A stretch of DNA of 7,912 nt. Source: Gammaproteobacteria bacterium (lineage in GTDB: Bacteria; Gemmatimonadota; Gemmatimonadetes; Longimicrobiales; Gaopeijiaceae). A model generated the notes under the pieces. It was not told the DNA's origin. It saw only the letters and a program-made list of their open reading frames with translations, and ran no database searches. Position numbers and translations under genes: made by a program. The stretch is from contig JAHEKL010000116.1 of the NCBI GenBank assembly GCA_024638345.1, positions 1 to 7,912 of the forward strand. The letters are read 5' to 3'. Below, one piece after another: positions 1 through 6,455 of this stretch (within the stretch, counting starts at the first letter, position 1; the number at the start of each line of letters is the position of its first letter).

Positions 1-1707
1 GCCGATGAACTCCCGGATCACGGGAACGATGTCTTCCTTGCGCTCGAGACGCTTGACCCAGGGGAAGCCGTCGGCCTCGGCAGTCTTCACGAAGTCCTTC
101 TTATGCAGGGACTTGTCGCTGGCGGACAGACGACCCTTGAAGAACAGTTTCTGCCACTGCTTGACCATGCCGTCGCCGAAGTTGTTCATCACGACCACCT
201 TCAGAGGCAGATCGTACGTGGTGACCGTTTCCAGCTCCCCGATGTTCATCCGTATGCTACCGTCTCCGTCGATGTCGATGACGAGCCGGTCCGGGCAAGC
301 GAATTGCGCACCAATGGACGCGGGAAGCCCAAAGCCCATGGTCCCCATCGAGCCGGACGTGAGCCAGAGTCTGGGCAGGCGGAAGTCGAAGTATTGGGCA
401 GCCCACATCTGATGTTGACCGACCCCGGTGCCGATGATCGCCTCGCCGGCGGTGATCTCGTTGATGGCCTCCACGACGGCCTGTGGCTGGATCAACGGGC
501 TCTCCCGATCGTAGCTGAAGCCGTACGTGCTCTTGAGCTCTCTCACCTCACCCAGCCACTCCTCGAAATCGCCCGAGAACCCCGCCTCGCGGCCATGCTC
601 CGTGAGGGCCTCGAGGGCGATCGCGAGGTCGCCCACGTGATCCCAGTCCACTGGTTTGACCTTGTGGATCTCGGACGGGTCGACGTCGAAGTGAGCGATG
701 CGCTTCGCCTTTCGCGCGAACCGCTCCGGGACCCCGGCGACACGATCATCGAACCTGGACCCCACGGCGATCAGGAAGTCGCAATCCTCGACGGCGTAAT
801 TCGCGCAGGCGGCCCCGTGCATCCCTAGCATCTTGAGCGATAGCTCGTCACGCGTATCGAACGACCCGATCCCCATGAGGGTGGTGACGACGGGGATCCG
901 GAAAGTCTTCGCGAGCTCCCGTAGAGGCTCTGCCGCACCCGCATTGATCACGCCGCCGCCCGCATAGATCAGCGGACGCCGGCTGTCGGCCAGGATCCGA
1001 AAGAACTCGGCGGCCTTCTTCTCGTTCATCACGCAATCCCGAACGGCCTTCAGCCGCTTCCGATAGCCCGGAATCGGAAGCCGCGAGCGACCGTCGAAGA
1101 CCCCCTCCCAATTCTGAACGTCCTTGGGAATGTCGACGACCACCGGACCTGGCCGGCCGGTTCGGGCGATCTCGAAGGCGGTTCTCATGGTCGCCTCCAG
1201 TCGCCTCGGGTCGGTAACGAGGAACACGTGCTTGGCGATCCCCGGTCCCATGACCGCCGAGACGGGCGCTTCCTGAAACGCATCCGTTCCGATCGCGGAA
1301 GTGGGCACCTGCCCGGTGATCACGACCAAGGGCACCGAATCCGCCATGGAGTCACGCACTGGCGTGACCGTATTGGTTGCCCCGGGGCCCGAGGTCACGA
1401 GGACGACCCCCACCTCTCCCGAAGCCCTGGCGTAACCGGCGGCCATGAAGCCCGCTCCTTGCTCGTTGGCTGGGACGACGAGTGGCATCGGCTCGGTCCG
1501 AACGTCGCCGTCGGTGGAACCGTGCTCGGCGTTGTACCGGAAGACAGCGTCGTAGGTCGGTAGGATCGCGCCACCGGAATAGCCGAAGATCACCTTGACC
1601 CCCTCGTCCGCCAGCACCTGTACGACCATCTCCGCTCCGGTCATGCGCTTGCCGGAAAGGGGATGTCTTTCGGCCTTGTCGGCCACGGGTGGGGCTAGGG
1701 TAGACAC
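1..1707 (-). CDS. ilvB: Acetolactate synthase large (catalytic) subunit, 3' end outside window
   Basis: ThDP-dependent enzyme that condenses two pyruvates to 2-acetolactate, or pyruvate with 2-oxobutyrate to 2-aceto-2-hydroxybutyrate, the first shared step of branched-chain amino-acid synthesis in the cytoplasm. An unbroken frame of 569 codons runs off the left edge. Motifs in order: FGYSGGAILPTYDA (41-54), catalytic-Glu motif NEQGAGFMAAGYAR with E82, SGPGATN (106-112), TDAFQEAP (141-148), GTGVGQHQMWAAQYF (426-440), SGSMGTMGFGLPASIGAQ (451-468), and the ThDP/metal motif GDGS (481-484) to NN (508-509), followed by GMVKQWQKLFF. The GTG start at 1707 is supported by AAAGGAGA (GGAG at 1714-1717, 6 nt upstream). 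Only the last few tens of residues seem to be missing. Odd points: Asn replaces the usual His before the catalytic Glu, and the loop before it (about residues 56-80) looks roughly 8-10 residues longer than in common homologues. Divergent from the small-subunit gene. Family assignment is firm. Confidence 0.97.
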   Translation of the reverse strand, partial: MSTLAPPVADKAERHPLSGKRMTGAEMVVQVLADEGVKVIFGYSGGAILPTYDAVFRYNAEHGSTDGDVRTEPMPLVVPANEQGAGFMAAGYARASGEVGVVLVTSGPGATNTVTPVRDSMADSVPLVVITGQVPTSAIGTDAFQEAPVSAVMGPGIAKHVFLVTDPRRLEATMRTAFEIARTGRPGPVVVDIPKDVQNWEGVFDGRSRLPIPGYRKRLKAVRDCVMNEKKAAEFFRILADSRRPLIYAGGGVINAGAAEPLRELAKTFRIPVVTTLMGIGSFDTRDELSLKMLGMHGAACANYAVEDCDFLIAVGSRFDDRVAGVPERFARKAKRIAHFDVDPSEIHKVKPVDWDHVGDLAIALEALTEHGREAGFSGDFEEWLGEVRELKSTYGFSYDRESPLIQPQAVVEAINEITAGEAIIGTGVGQHQMWAAQYFDFRLPRLWLTSGSMGTMGFGLPASIGAQFACPDRLVIDIDGDGSIRMNIGELETVTTYDLPLKVVVMNNFGDGMVKQWQKLFFKGRLSASDKSLHKKDFVKTAEADGFPWVKRLERKEDIVPVIREFIG

Positions 1708-1848
1708 GGGTCTCTCCTTTGGGTGGTCGTCTCGGGCTCCGGCGGGACGTACCAGAGGTCGAGCGAACTCACGGGATTGCAACCGCCAGTCGCTTGCGCG
1801 AGTATCTGAAATTCTGTCGACTCCCGAGTCACGCGCAACCTGCCGGCG
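1708..1848. promoter_or_regulatory. Divergent ilvB/ilvN intergenic region
   Basis: These 141 bp must hold the start signals for both acetolactate synthase genes. The only clear element is the ilvB Shine-Dalgarno (AAAGGAGA on the minus strand, 1713-1720). A perfect 5-2-5 inverted repeat, GACTC-CC-GAGTC, lies at 1819-1830, ending 18 nt before the ilvN start. TTGCAA (1777-1782) and TTGCGC (1794-1799) resemble -35 boxes, but no -10 box sits at proper spacing, so no promoter is called. No leader peptide rich in Val/Leu/Ile codons was seen. Confidence 0.5.
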
Positions 1849-2340
1849 ATGCGACACGTCATCTCTATCCTGCTTCAGAACGAGAGCGGAGCCCTCGCGC
1901 GCGTCGCGTCCATGTTCGCTACCCGGGGCTTCAACATCGAGTCGCTGAATGTAGCACCCACTGAAGACGAGTCCGTGTCACGGCTTACGCTCGTGACCGT
2001 GGGGACCGAGGCGGTGATCAGTCAGATCAGCAAGCAGCTCGCGAAGCTGATCGACGTGGTCGCGATCGCCGACCGCACGTCTACGGATCACATCGAGCGG
2101 GAGCTAGGGCTCTTGAAGCTCCGGGTGGAGCCCTCGTCGTCCGGACCCTTTCACGATCTCATGACCCGTCACGGCGCGCAGGTCCTGGAGCGGGACACCG
2201 AGCACATCACGGTCGAGGTCACGGGGAACGAGCGAGAGGTCGACGCCTTCCTGGACGAGCTCCCAGAGGGCGTAACCGTGCTCTCTCTCGTGCGTAGCGG
2301 CCCCCTCGTCACGACGCGCGGCTCCGGCTCGCTCGCGTGA
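1849..2340 (+). CDS. ilvN: Acetolactate synthase small (regulatory) subunit
   Basis: Regulatory partner of the large subunit. In this family it raises catalytic activity and confers valine feedback inhibition through its ACT domain. It is 163 aa, the normal length for IlvH/IlvN. The N-terminal ACT domain (about 2-75) has the signature NESGALARVASMFATRGFNIESLNVAP, here at about 11-37. The C-terminal domain (about 80-155) contains ERELGLLKLRV, HGAQVLERD, a region like the family's 'LAGTxxxLDAFL' (here VTGNEREVDAFLDEL) and ends with LSLVRSGPLVTTRG. ATG 1849 is the only plausible start: an in-frame TGA lies at 1807-1809 with no ATG, GTG or TTG between. No Shine-Dalgarno precedes it (CAACCTGCCGGCG), so a leaderless or weakly initiated mRNA is possible. 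It is unusual that the gene diverges from ilvB rather than following it. It converges with the M28 peptidase gene across 8 bp. Confidence 0.96.
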   Translation: MRHVISILLQNESGALARVASMFATRGFNIESLNVAPTEDESVSRLTLVTVGTEAVISQISKQLAKLIDVVAIADRTSTDHIERELGLLKLRVEPSSSGPFHDLMTRHGAQVLERDTEHITVEVTGNEREVDAFLDELPEGVTVLSLVRSGPLVTTRGSGSLA

Positions 2341-2348
2341 CCCGAGGA

Positions 2349-3803
2349 TCAGCGACGAAGTAGGGCTGTCGGAAAGGAGACCACGCTCTCGTTTCCGCTT
2401 CGTCCAACCGACGCCACGCCGAACAGGTAGTTGTCGATCACGAGATTCGTGAGAGTGAACTCGGTCACCTCACCGATCCATCGGGACCACTGCCACTGCG
2501 AGTCCGTGGTCAGCCGCCAGTAGACCCTGTAGCCCACCAGTTCCGGATCGTCCACAGGATCCCAGGCCAACGTGGTGCTGGGCCCGACCGACCCTCCGAT
2601 CCGCACGTTCCTCGGGGCGGGGGGAGCCCACGCCAGAGCGGCCAGCACGGTGGCGTTCAGAGATGCCATCGTGGCTGCGAAGTCGAAGTCGACTCCCTCG
2701 ATCACGTCACCATACGCGATGCCGTTCTCGACCCGGACATCCTGGTGTTGGCGCTCGTACTGCTCATGCGCCTCCATGATCCGGACCGCCGTGAATCCGG
2801 CATCGTTGAAGGGCCGATGGTGTCCGCCCCTGCCGAAGCGATCCAGGCGGTAGATCATCATCGCGTCCAGATTCGGGAAGTAGAGGTCCGCGACTCGATC
2901 TACATATCTCGCGAGCTGCCTCGACGGGCCGTCGACCTCGCCTCCGTTCGTCCGATAGCTCCAGCCACCCGGTTGGTACTCCTCCAGCGGTGTCGGCTCG
3001 GAAAACACCCGAAAAGTCGAGTTGTCGATCACGCCGTCTATCCCCTCGACGTTTCCGATCATGTCGTTGTTCAGGACGGCATCGATCTCCCATCCCTCTC
3101 TTCGGGCCACGGCCGCCATGTGCTGTCCACCCCAGAGGCCCTGCTCCTCGCCAGAAAGACCCGCGAACACGACGCTCGTGGGAAACTCGTGACGACTCAG
3201 CAGCCGAGCCGCCTCGATGGTTCCAGCCATTCCCGAGGCATTGTCGTTCGCTCCGGGCGAATCACTCAGGCCATCGGTCGTGTCGGACGGCCTCGAGTCG
3301 ATATCTCCGGACATGATCACGTACCGATCGGGATGGACCGTCCCCCTCAGGATCGCAAGCACGTTCACGATCTCCACGTCGACCGGGATCCTGTCGCTCT
3401 CGGATGCCCGCACGAGATCGCGTTGGTACGACACCTCCAGGCAGCCTCCGCATGCAAGGCTGATCTCGTCGAACTGGCTCTTGATCCATCTTCGAGCCGC
3501 CCCGATCCCACGGTTGTCCGAAAGCGTATCCGAAAAGGTGTTTCGGGTCCCGAAGCCCGCGAGCCTGCGGATGTCGGCCTCCACTCGCTCTGACGAGCCT
3601 CCCTCCGCGATGTCGTAGAGTCGTGAGTCCTGAGCGGGAGGAACGGCTCCCTGCTGGGCGAGGGCCGCCTGGGTCGAGCCGAAGAAGAGCCCGAGCACGA
3701 GCGCGACTCGCGGCGCAGTCCCGAAGAGGGCGAGCGCCACGGCCTTGGCAATCGTGTCTGCGAGCCGACCCGGGTTCGGCTGCTTGGTATGGCGTTCGAT
3801 CAC
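2349..3803 (-). CDS. Exported M28-family zinc peptidase with C-terminal fibronectin-III-like domain
   Basis: Probable secreted or periplasmic aminopeptidase/carboxypeptidase of MEROPS family M28, 484 aa. A hydrophobic export segment (about 28-48) ends at TQAALAQQ, a likely signal-peptidase site. The catalytic core (about 140-390) shows GDIDSR (166-171), PGANDNASG (183-191; D187 bridging metal ligand), LSGEEQGLWGG (216-226; E219 catalytic, E220 metal), NNDMIGN (245-251; D247) and GGHHRPFNDAG (326-336; H329 last ligand). The first ligand is normally His (GHxDS); here it is D167, while D169 is kept. Residues about 395-480 look like an FN3 domain (PRNVRIGG..TTLAWDP..GYRVYWR..TEFTLTNL). The GTG start is supported by AAGGAG (3809-3814) 5 nt upstream. 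The substrate cannot be inferred. Divergent from the cupin gene. Confidence 0.9.
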   Translation of the reverse strand: MIERHTKQPNPGRLADTIAKAVALALFGTAPRVALVLGLFFGSTQAALAQQGAVPPAQDSRLYDIAEGGSSERVEADIRRLAGFGTRNTFSDTLSDNRGIGAARRWIKSQFDEISLACGGCLEVSYQRDLVRASESDRIPVDVEIVNVLAILRGTVHPDRYVIMSGDIDSRPSDTTDGLSDSPGANDNASGMAGTIEAARLLSRHEFPTSVVFAGLSGEEQGLWGGQHMAAVARREGWEIDAVLNNDMIGNVEGIDGVIDNSTFRVFSEPTPLEEYQPGGWSYRTNGGEVDGPSRQLARYVDRVADLYFPNLDAMMIYRLDRFGRGGHHRPFNDAGFTAVRIMEAHEQYERQHQDVRVENGIAYGDVIEGVDFDFAATMASLNATVLAALAWAPPAPRNVRIGGSVGPSTTLAWDPVDDPELVGYRVYWRLTTDSQWQWSRWIGEVTEFTLTNLVIDNYLFGVASVGRSGNESVVSFPTALLRR

Positions 3804-3910
3804 GTCGTCTCCTTAGTCTGATCCCAGGTGAGATCCTCGGGTGGTCAGCTGTCTCGCAGATCCTCGGGGCAATTCGATCGTCGTCCCCGTCGGAAAGGAA
3901 TTGAGGCCTC
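3804..3910. promoter_or_regulatory. Divergent peptidase/cupin intergenic region with 11-bp direct repeat
   Basis: These 107 bp separate two divergent genes. They hold the peptidase Shine-Dalgarno (AAGGAG on the minus strand, 3809-3814) and weaker purine-rich sequence before the cupin (AAGGAA 3895-3900, GAGG 3903-3906). AGATCCTCGGG occurs exactly twice, at 3831-3841 and 3858-3868, a 27-bp period. Such spaced repeats could be a regulator site, but that is inference. No -10/-35 pair is convincing. Confidence 0.4.
3831..3868. repeat. Pair of 11-bp direct repeats (AGATCCTCGGG)
   Basis: Two exact copies, 3831-3841 and 3858-3868, with start-to-start distance 27 bp, lie between the divergent peptidase and cupin starts. 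No third copy was noticed nearby. They might bind a regulator or be a small chance duplication. Confidence 0.6.
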
Positions 3911-4309
3911 ATGGATATCTTCGCGCTCGAGGGACGCTCGGTGGAGCCCGTCGATCCGGATAATTTCACAGGCGACGGCACCCTGATCCGTATGCCTGGT
4001 GTGAGCATCTCCCCTCCAATCAACGCCTATCATGTCAGCTTCGAGCCCGGGGCACGAACAGCCTGGCACTCGCATACGGGCACCCAGCTTCTCATCATCG
4101 TCCGTGGTCGTTGCCGCGTTCAGAAGCACGGGGGGCCGATCTCGGAAGCAGGAGTCGGTGAGATCGTCTCGATCGAACCCGGCGAAGTGCACTGGCACGG
4201 AGCGTCGGCGGAGACCGCCACAACCCACGTCGCCGTCAATGTCGACGTCGAAACCGACTGGCTCGGGAAGGTGAGCGACGCCGAGTACTCGGGCGATTCT
4301 CAGGACTGA
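3911..4309 (+). CDS. Small single-domain cupin protein
   Basis: A 132-aa cytoplasmic protein made of one cupin barrel, with no signal peptide. Motif 1 reads PGARTAWHSHTGTQLLIIVRG (47-66), giving probable metal ligands H53, H55 and Q59. Motif 2 reads EPGEVHWHGASAETATTHVAV (89-109), with H94 as fourth ligand and H96 nearby. Gln in place of the usual Glu, together with the HWHGA motif, is typical of the small cupins that include bacterial manganese hydroxynitrile lyases and proteins found beside carboxymuconolactone-decarboxylase-like enzymes. The real substrate here is unknown. The start has moderate ribosome-binding support (GAGG 4 nt and AAGGAA 10 nt upstream). The gene stands alone on the plus strand between the M28 peptidase and the nitroreductase, so context does not settle its role. 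Confidence 0.88.
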   Translation: MDIFALEGRSVEPVDPDNFTGDGTLIRMPGVSISPPINAYHVSFEPGARTAWHSHTGTQLLIIVRGRCRVQKHGGPISEAGVGEIVSIEPGEVHWHGASAETATTHVAVNVDVETDWLGKVSDAEYSGDSQD

Positions 4310-4313
4310 ATCA

Positions 4314-4333
4314 CGTCGAAGGCCGGTTCGACG
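4314..4333. terminator. Hairpin between convergent cupin and nitroreductase genes
   Basis: CGTCGAA-GGCCGG-TTCGACG forms a perfect 7-bp stem with a 6-nt loop in the 32-bp gap between two convergent stop codons. It has no U-tract on either side, so it may be a weak bidirectional terminator or an mRNA 3'-end stabiliser rather than a classic intrinsic terminator. Confidence 0.45.
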
Positions 4334-4341
4334 ATGGTGCT

Positions 4342-4908
4342 TCAGGGCAGCCACCGAGTCCGTTCCGCCGCAAGAACCCGCGGCTTGGCGCCCGGTGTCG
4401 ATGCAGGCCCACCCAGGAAGACGAGGGCGACAATCCTCTCGCCTTCCCGGACCCCGAGCGCACTTCGGCAATGGGGCTCATCCAGAAGCGCCCCCGTCCG
4501 TACATGCGTGCCGATGTCCTTCTCGAGCGCCCCGAGAAGTACATTCTGGATCCCCATGTAGATCGTCGCGAAGTCCTCCTCCCGAATGGCCGGGTCGTCA
4601 TCCAGGCGCTGGATGAAGGCGACCATGGCCGGCACGGACTTCAGGTAGTCCAGCGTCTTCGCTCGCACGGCCTCGGCCGCGACGGGGTCCTCCACGTTGC
4701 TCGCGCTTCGCTCGGCCTTGATCGCGGCGTAGGCCGCACGCGTCTCCGCTCCCAGCACGATGAATCTCCACGGCTGGGTCATGCGGTGATTGGGCGCGAA
4801 GACGGCGAGCTCGAGGAGAGCTTCAATGGTCTTCCGCTCGATCGGGGTGGCGAGGAAGTCCTTGATCGATCGGCGGGCTCTGACCGCTTCAGTGATGGGG
4901 CTGGACAT
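4342..4908 (-). CDS. Nitroreductase-family FMN oxidoreductase
   Basis: Flavin-dependent NAD(P)H oxidoreductase of the nitroreductase fold, closest in look to the short YdjA-like branch. The product is 188 aa from ATG 4908. From that start: EAVRARRSIKDF (7-18), whose Arg-Arg-Ser normally binds FMN phosphate; APNHRMTQPWRF (38-49), the ribityl/isoalloxazine contact region; EEDFATIYMGIQNVLLGALEKDIGTHVRTG (110-139), the usual helix plus glycine turn; and LVFLGGPASTPGAKPR near the end. Such enzymes act as homodimers. The natural substrate is unknown. An in-frame GTG at 4917 would add three residues; neither start has a Shine-Dalgarno. The start lies inside the 3' end of the DUF1835 gene (stop at 4889-4891), so translation is probably coupled to it. 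Last gene of the minus-strand operon. Confidence 0.9.
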   Translation of the reverse strand: MSSPITEAVRARRSIKDFLATPIERKTIEALLELAVFAPNHRMTQPWRFIVLGAETRAAYAAIKAERSASNVEDPVAAEAVRAKTLDYLKSVPAMVAFIQRLDDDPAIREEDFATIYMGIQNVLLGALEKDIGTHVRTGALLDEPHCRSALGVREGERIVALVFLGGPASTPGAKPRVLAAERTRWLP

Positions 4909-5890
4909 TCGGCTCACGGAGGATGGGACGTCGCGAACTCGGATCCCAACACCACACCGAAGAACCGGGGATGATCCGCACGCCCCCGACCCACCGCACG
5001 GGGGGCAAGCAGTCCAGCCAGCTCAGCTCGCCTTCCTGAATGAGGCGTCCGACGTCCGTCAGACGGATCTGCCGCCCCGAGTCAGCCATGGTCGCGAGCT
5101 CGATCGGCGGAGTCCGGGCGTTCGCCAGCCTTCGCAGAACTGCAGCGAACATCGTGTCGCCCAGGAACGGAAGGGGCTCGACCTCCTGGGTCAGTCGCCG
5201 GAAGAGCTCCCGTTCGTCGGCCGGTCCGCGCTCTAGGAGCTCGAGCGTCAGTCGCTCCGTCAGGCCGAGTCCGTCCGTCGTCCATGGGAGCTCTTGAAGG
5301 TGTCGTCGAAGCGCCGGTCCCATCGTGGGAAGGTTGGTGGCTTGTATCGCGAGCTCGTGGAGGGCGAGCGGAGCGGGATCGGTCAGCGCCACCCACACAC
5401 GGGACCCGAAGCTCAGCAGATCGGGACCCACGGGACGCCGTCCGGCCCAAAGGCTCGCGAGTTCCCGCGGCGAGAGCTGACCGAGCCCCACGAACCGCTC
5501 GAGACCGGGGAACTGGTCGATGCAGATCAATTCGAGCTGCCGGGGAGCGCGCCGCTCGGCATAGAACGCGAGGATTCGGGCGAGGATCAGCTGATCGAAG
5601 CTGTCATGCTCGAACCATAGGACGACTCGGGGGTGGCTGATCGACTCGCTGAGGGCATCCATCTCCCGATCCAGCCGAGTCCTCGCCTCGGCCCGATCGA
5701 TCTCATACGTAGCGGCCAGAAAGCGCGACCGCATCTCGATCAGGTCGGTGCCGCACTCAAGTGGCCCTTGGCAGACGGGGTCCGAAAACTCCAGGAACCT
5801 GCCAACGAAACCCGCCCGCCTCAGACCCTCCCGTATGTCGGACCCGCAGCGGAGGTGGGTGGTGGACGGATCGAGATCCGGGGCCGTCAT
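4889..5890 (-). CDS. DUF1835-type protein of unknown function
   Basis: A 333-aa soluble protein. The N-terminal part (about 10-130) matches the DUF1835 pattern: HLRCGSDIREGLRRAGFVG (12-30), FSDPVCQGPL (35-44) and VVLWFEHDSFDQLILARIL (89-107). The middle (about 165-245) is helical and Leu/Arg-rich. The C-terminal part (about 245-316) looks like a winged-helix module with RQIRLTDVGRLIQEGE and the typical ending RWVGGVRI...VWCWD. The biochemical role of this family is not established, so none is claimed. ATG 5890 has no good Shine-Dalgarno. It follows the 89-aa gene after only 9 nt and in the same frame (TGA at 5900-5902), suggesting reinitiation. Its 3' end overlaps the nitroreductase start. 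Confidence 0.85.
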   Translation of the reverse strand: MTAPDLDPSTTHLRCGSDIREGLRRAGFVGRFLEFSDPVCQGPLECGTDLIEMRSRFLAATYEIDRAEARTRLDREMDALSESISHPRVVLWFEHDSFDQLILARILAFYAERRAPRQLELICIDQFPGLERFVGLGQLSPRELASLWAGRRPVGPDLLSFGSRVWVALTDPAPLALHELAIQATNLPTMGPALRRHLQELPWTTDGLGLTERLTLELLERGPADERELFRRLTQEVEPLPFLGDTMFAAVLRRLANARTPPIELATMADSGRQIRLTDVGRLIQEGELSWLDCLPPVRWVGGVRIIPGSSVWCWDPSSRRPILREPNVQPHH

Positions 5891-5899
5891 CTCGTGGGC

Positions 5900-6169
5900 T
5901 CAGGGCGTTGGGGACTCCAGGGGGATCAAGAACGGACCCGATCCTTCGCGAATCGTCGCTCCAATTCGAACTTGATTCCCCTCTTTCATCAGAACCGTGA
6001 GTCCCCCCGCGCGGATCTCCACATGAGGAGCGGCGGGTGGGATCTCGATCCGGATCGTGTCGGAACCTAAGCGGTCGATGGCCAGGCGGCCTGGATCCGT
6101 GGTGTACGTGACTTCACTGGAGCCTGCGGTGGCGCGCACCTGTAGGTTCTCCCTCAAGAGCACGCTCAC
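5900..6169 (-). CDS. 89-aa hypothetical protein, coupled to the upstream remnant
   Basis: Not recognised. The product has no clear signal peptide or membrane segment and looks beta-rich: GSSEVTYTTDPGRL, SDTIRIEIPPAAPHVEIRAG, then GGLTVLMKEGNQVRIGATI and a Pro-rich end. The C-terminal pattern (two short strands, 'VEIRAGG..VLMKEG') vaguely recalls C-terminal domains of secreted or anti-sigma-associated proteins, but this is only an impression. The GTG start at 6169 is chosen because GGAGG (6178-6182) lies 8 nt upstream and because GTG overlaps the TGA of the preceding frame (GTGA). The open frame continues upstream to 6361, but that portion is Arg/Ser-rich and antisense to the regulatory-like remnant's codon pattern, so it is not coding. 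Alternatively it is the last, frame-shifted part of the degraded gene upstream. Confidence 0.6.
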   Translation of the reverse strand: MSVLLRENLQVRATAGSSEVTYTTDPGRLAIDRLGSDTIRIEIPPAAPHVEIRAGGLTVLMKEGNQVRIGATIREGSGPFLIPLESPTP

Positions 6170-6431
6170 CGCAGCGGCCTCCGCAGCGCCGCCGACTCGA
6201 CCGCAAGCGAGAAGCTGATCTGCAGGTTCCCCCGAACCGGTACGAGCGCGTGGACCGTGCGAGTCTCGTAGCCGATCCGCCGCACAGTCAGGTGCTGGGG
6301 TCCGGGAGCATGACCTCGACGCCGACCAACGGCTCCCTCGACCCTGCGTCACGAACCTCACCCACCACGGACGCCTCGGGCGCTTGAAGCGACGCCACCG
6401 TAGCGAGCAGTGCGAAGAGGGCGGTGCTCAT
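6166..6431 (-). pseudogene. Carboxypeptidase-regulatory-like domain gene, frameshifted with internal deletion
   Basis: ATG 6431 has a Shine-Dalgarno (AGGGG, about 7 nt upstream) and encodes a short export-like leader, then SVVGEVRDAGSREPLVGVEV (21-40), the opening of a CarboxypepD_reg-like beta-sandwich. The frame hits TGA at 6288-6290 after 47 codons. In the -1 frame the domain resumes at once: PGPQHLTVRRIGYETRTV, then a tail ending RRPLR at TGA 6166-6168. In intact members roughly 25 residues (new strands and 'D..G.F.l..vpaG') separate these halves, so the data fit a deletion of about 75 nt that also broke the frame. The second half has no usable start of its own. A sequencing or assembly error is possible. 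It sits between the metallo-hydrolase and the 89-aa gene. Confidence 0.7.
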
Positions 6432-6436
6432 GGATT

Positions 6437-6452
6437 ACCCCTTTCGAGGGGT
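6437..6452 (-). promoter_or_regulatory. Hairpin covering the ribosome-binding site after the metallo-hydrolase gene
   Basis: On the minus strand ACCCCT-CGAA-AGGGGT forms a perfect 6-bp stem with a 4-nt loop. It fills most of the 24-bp gap between the hydrolase TAG (6456-6458) and ATG 6431. The 3' arm contains AGGGG, the only Shine-Dalgarno for the next gene, so folding would hide it unless ribosomes finishing the upstream gene or another factor open it. It has no U-tract, so it is not a typical terminator. Confidence 0.5.
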
Positions 6453-6455
6453 GGG

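Noticed and set aside
103..828. 241-codon plus-strand open frame
   Set aside because: It is antisense to ilvB, whose minus-strand frame carries all expected motifs; the plus frame has no recognisable domain.
1719..1848. Attenuator leader peptide upstream of ilvN
   Set aside because: The open frames there show no run of Val, Leu or Ile codons and no terminator-like hairpin with a U-tract.
2745..3593. 282-codon plus-strand open frame
   Set aside because: Antisense to the M28 peptidase gene; an artefact of high GC content, with no family pattern.
6286..6305. Programmed -1 frameshift site joining the two halves of the regulatory-like gene
   Set aside because: There is no canonical X-XXY-YYZ slippery heptamer in frame before the TGA, and about 25 residues of the domain are missing, so deletion explains it better.
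6170..6361. N-terminal extension of the 89-aa protein back to a GTG or ATG near 6361
   Set aside because: The extension is Arg/Ser/Pro-rich shadow sequence, while another frame over the same bases encodes recognisable regulatory-like domain segments; the GTG at 6169 has a strong Shine-Dalgarno.
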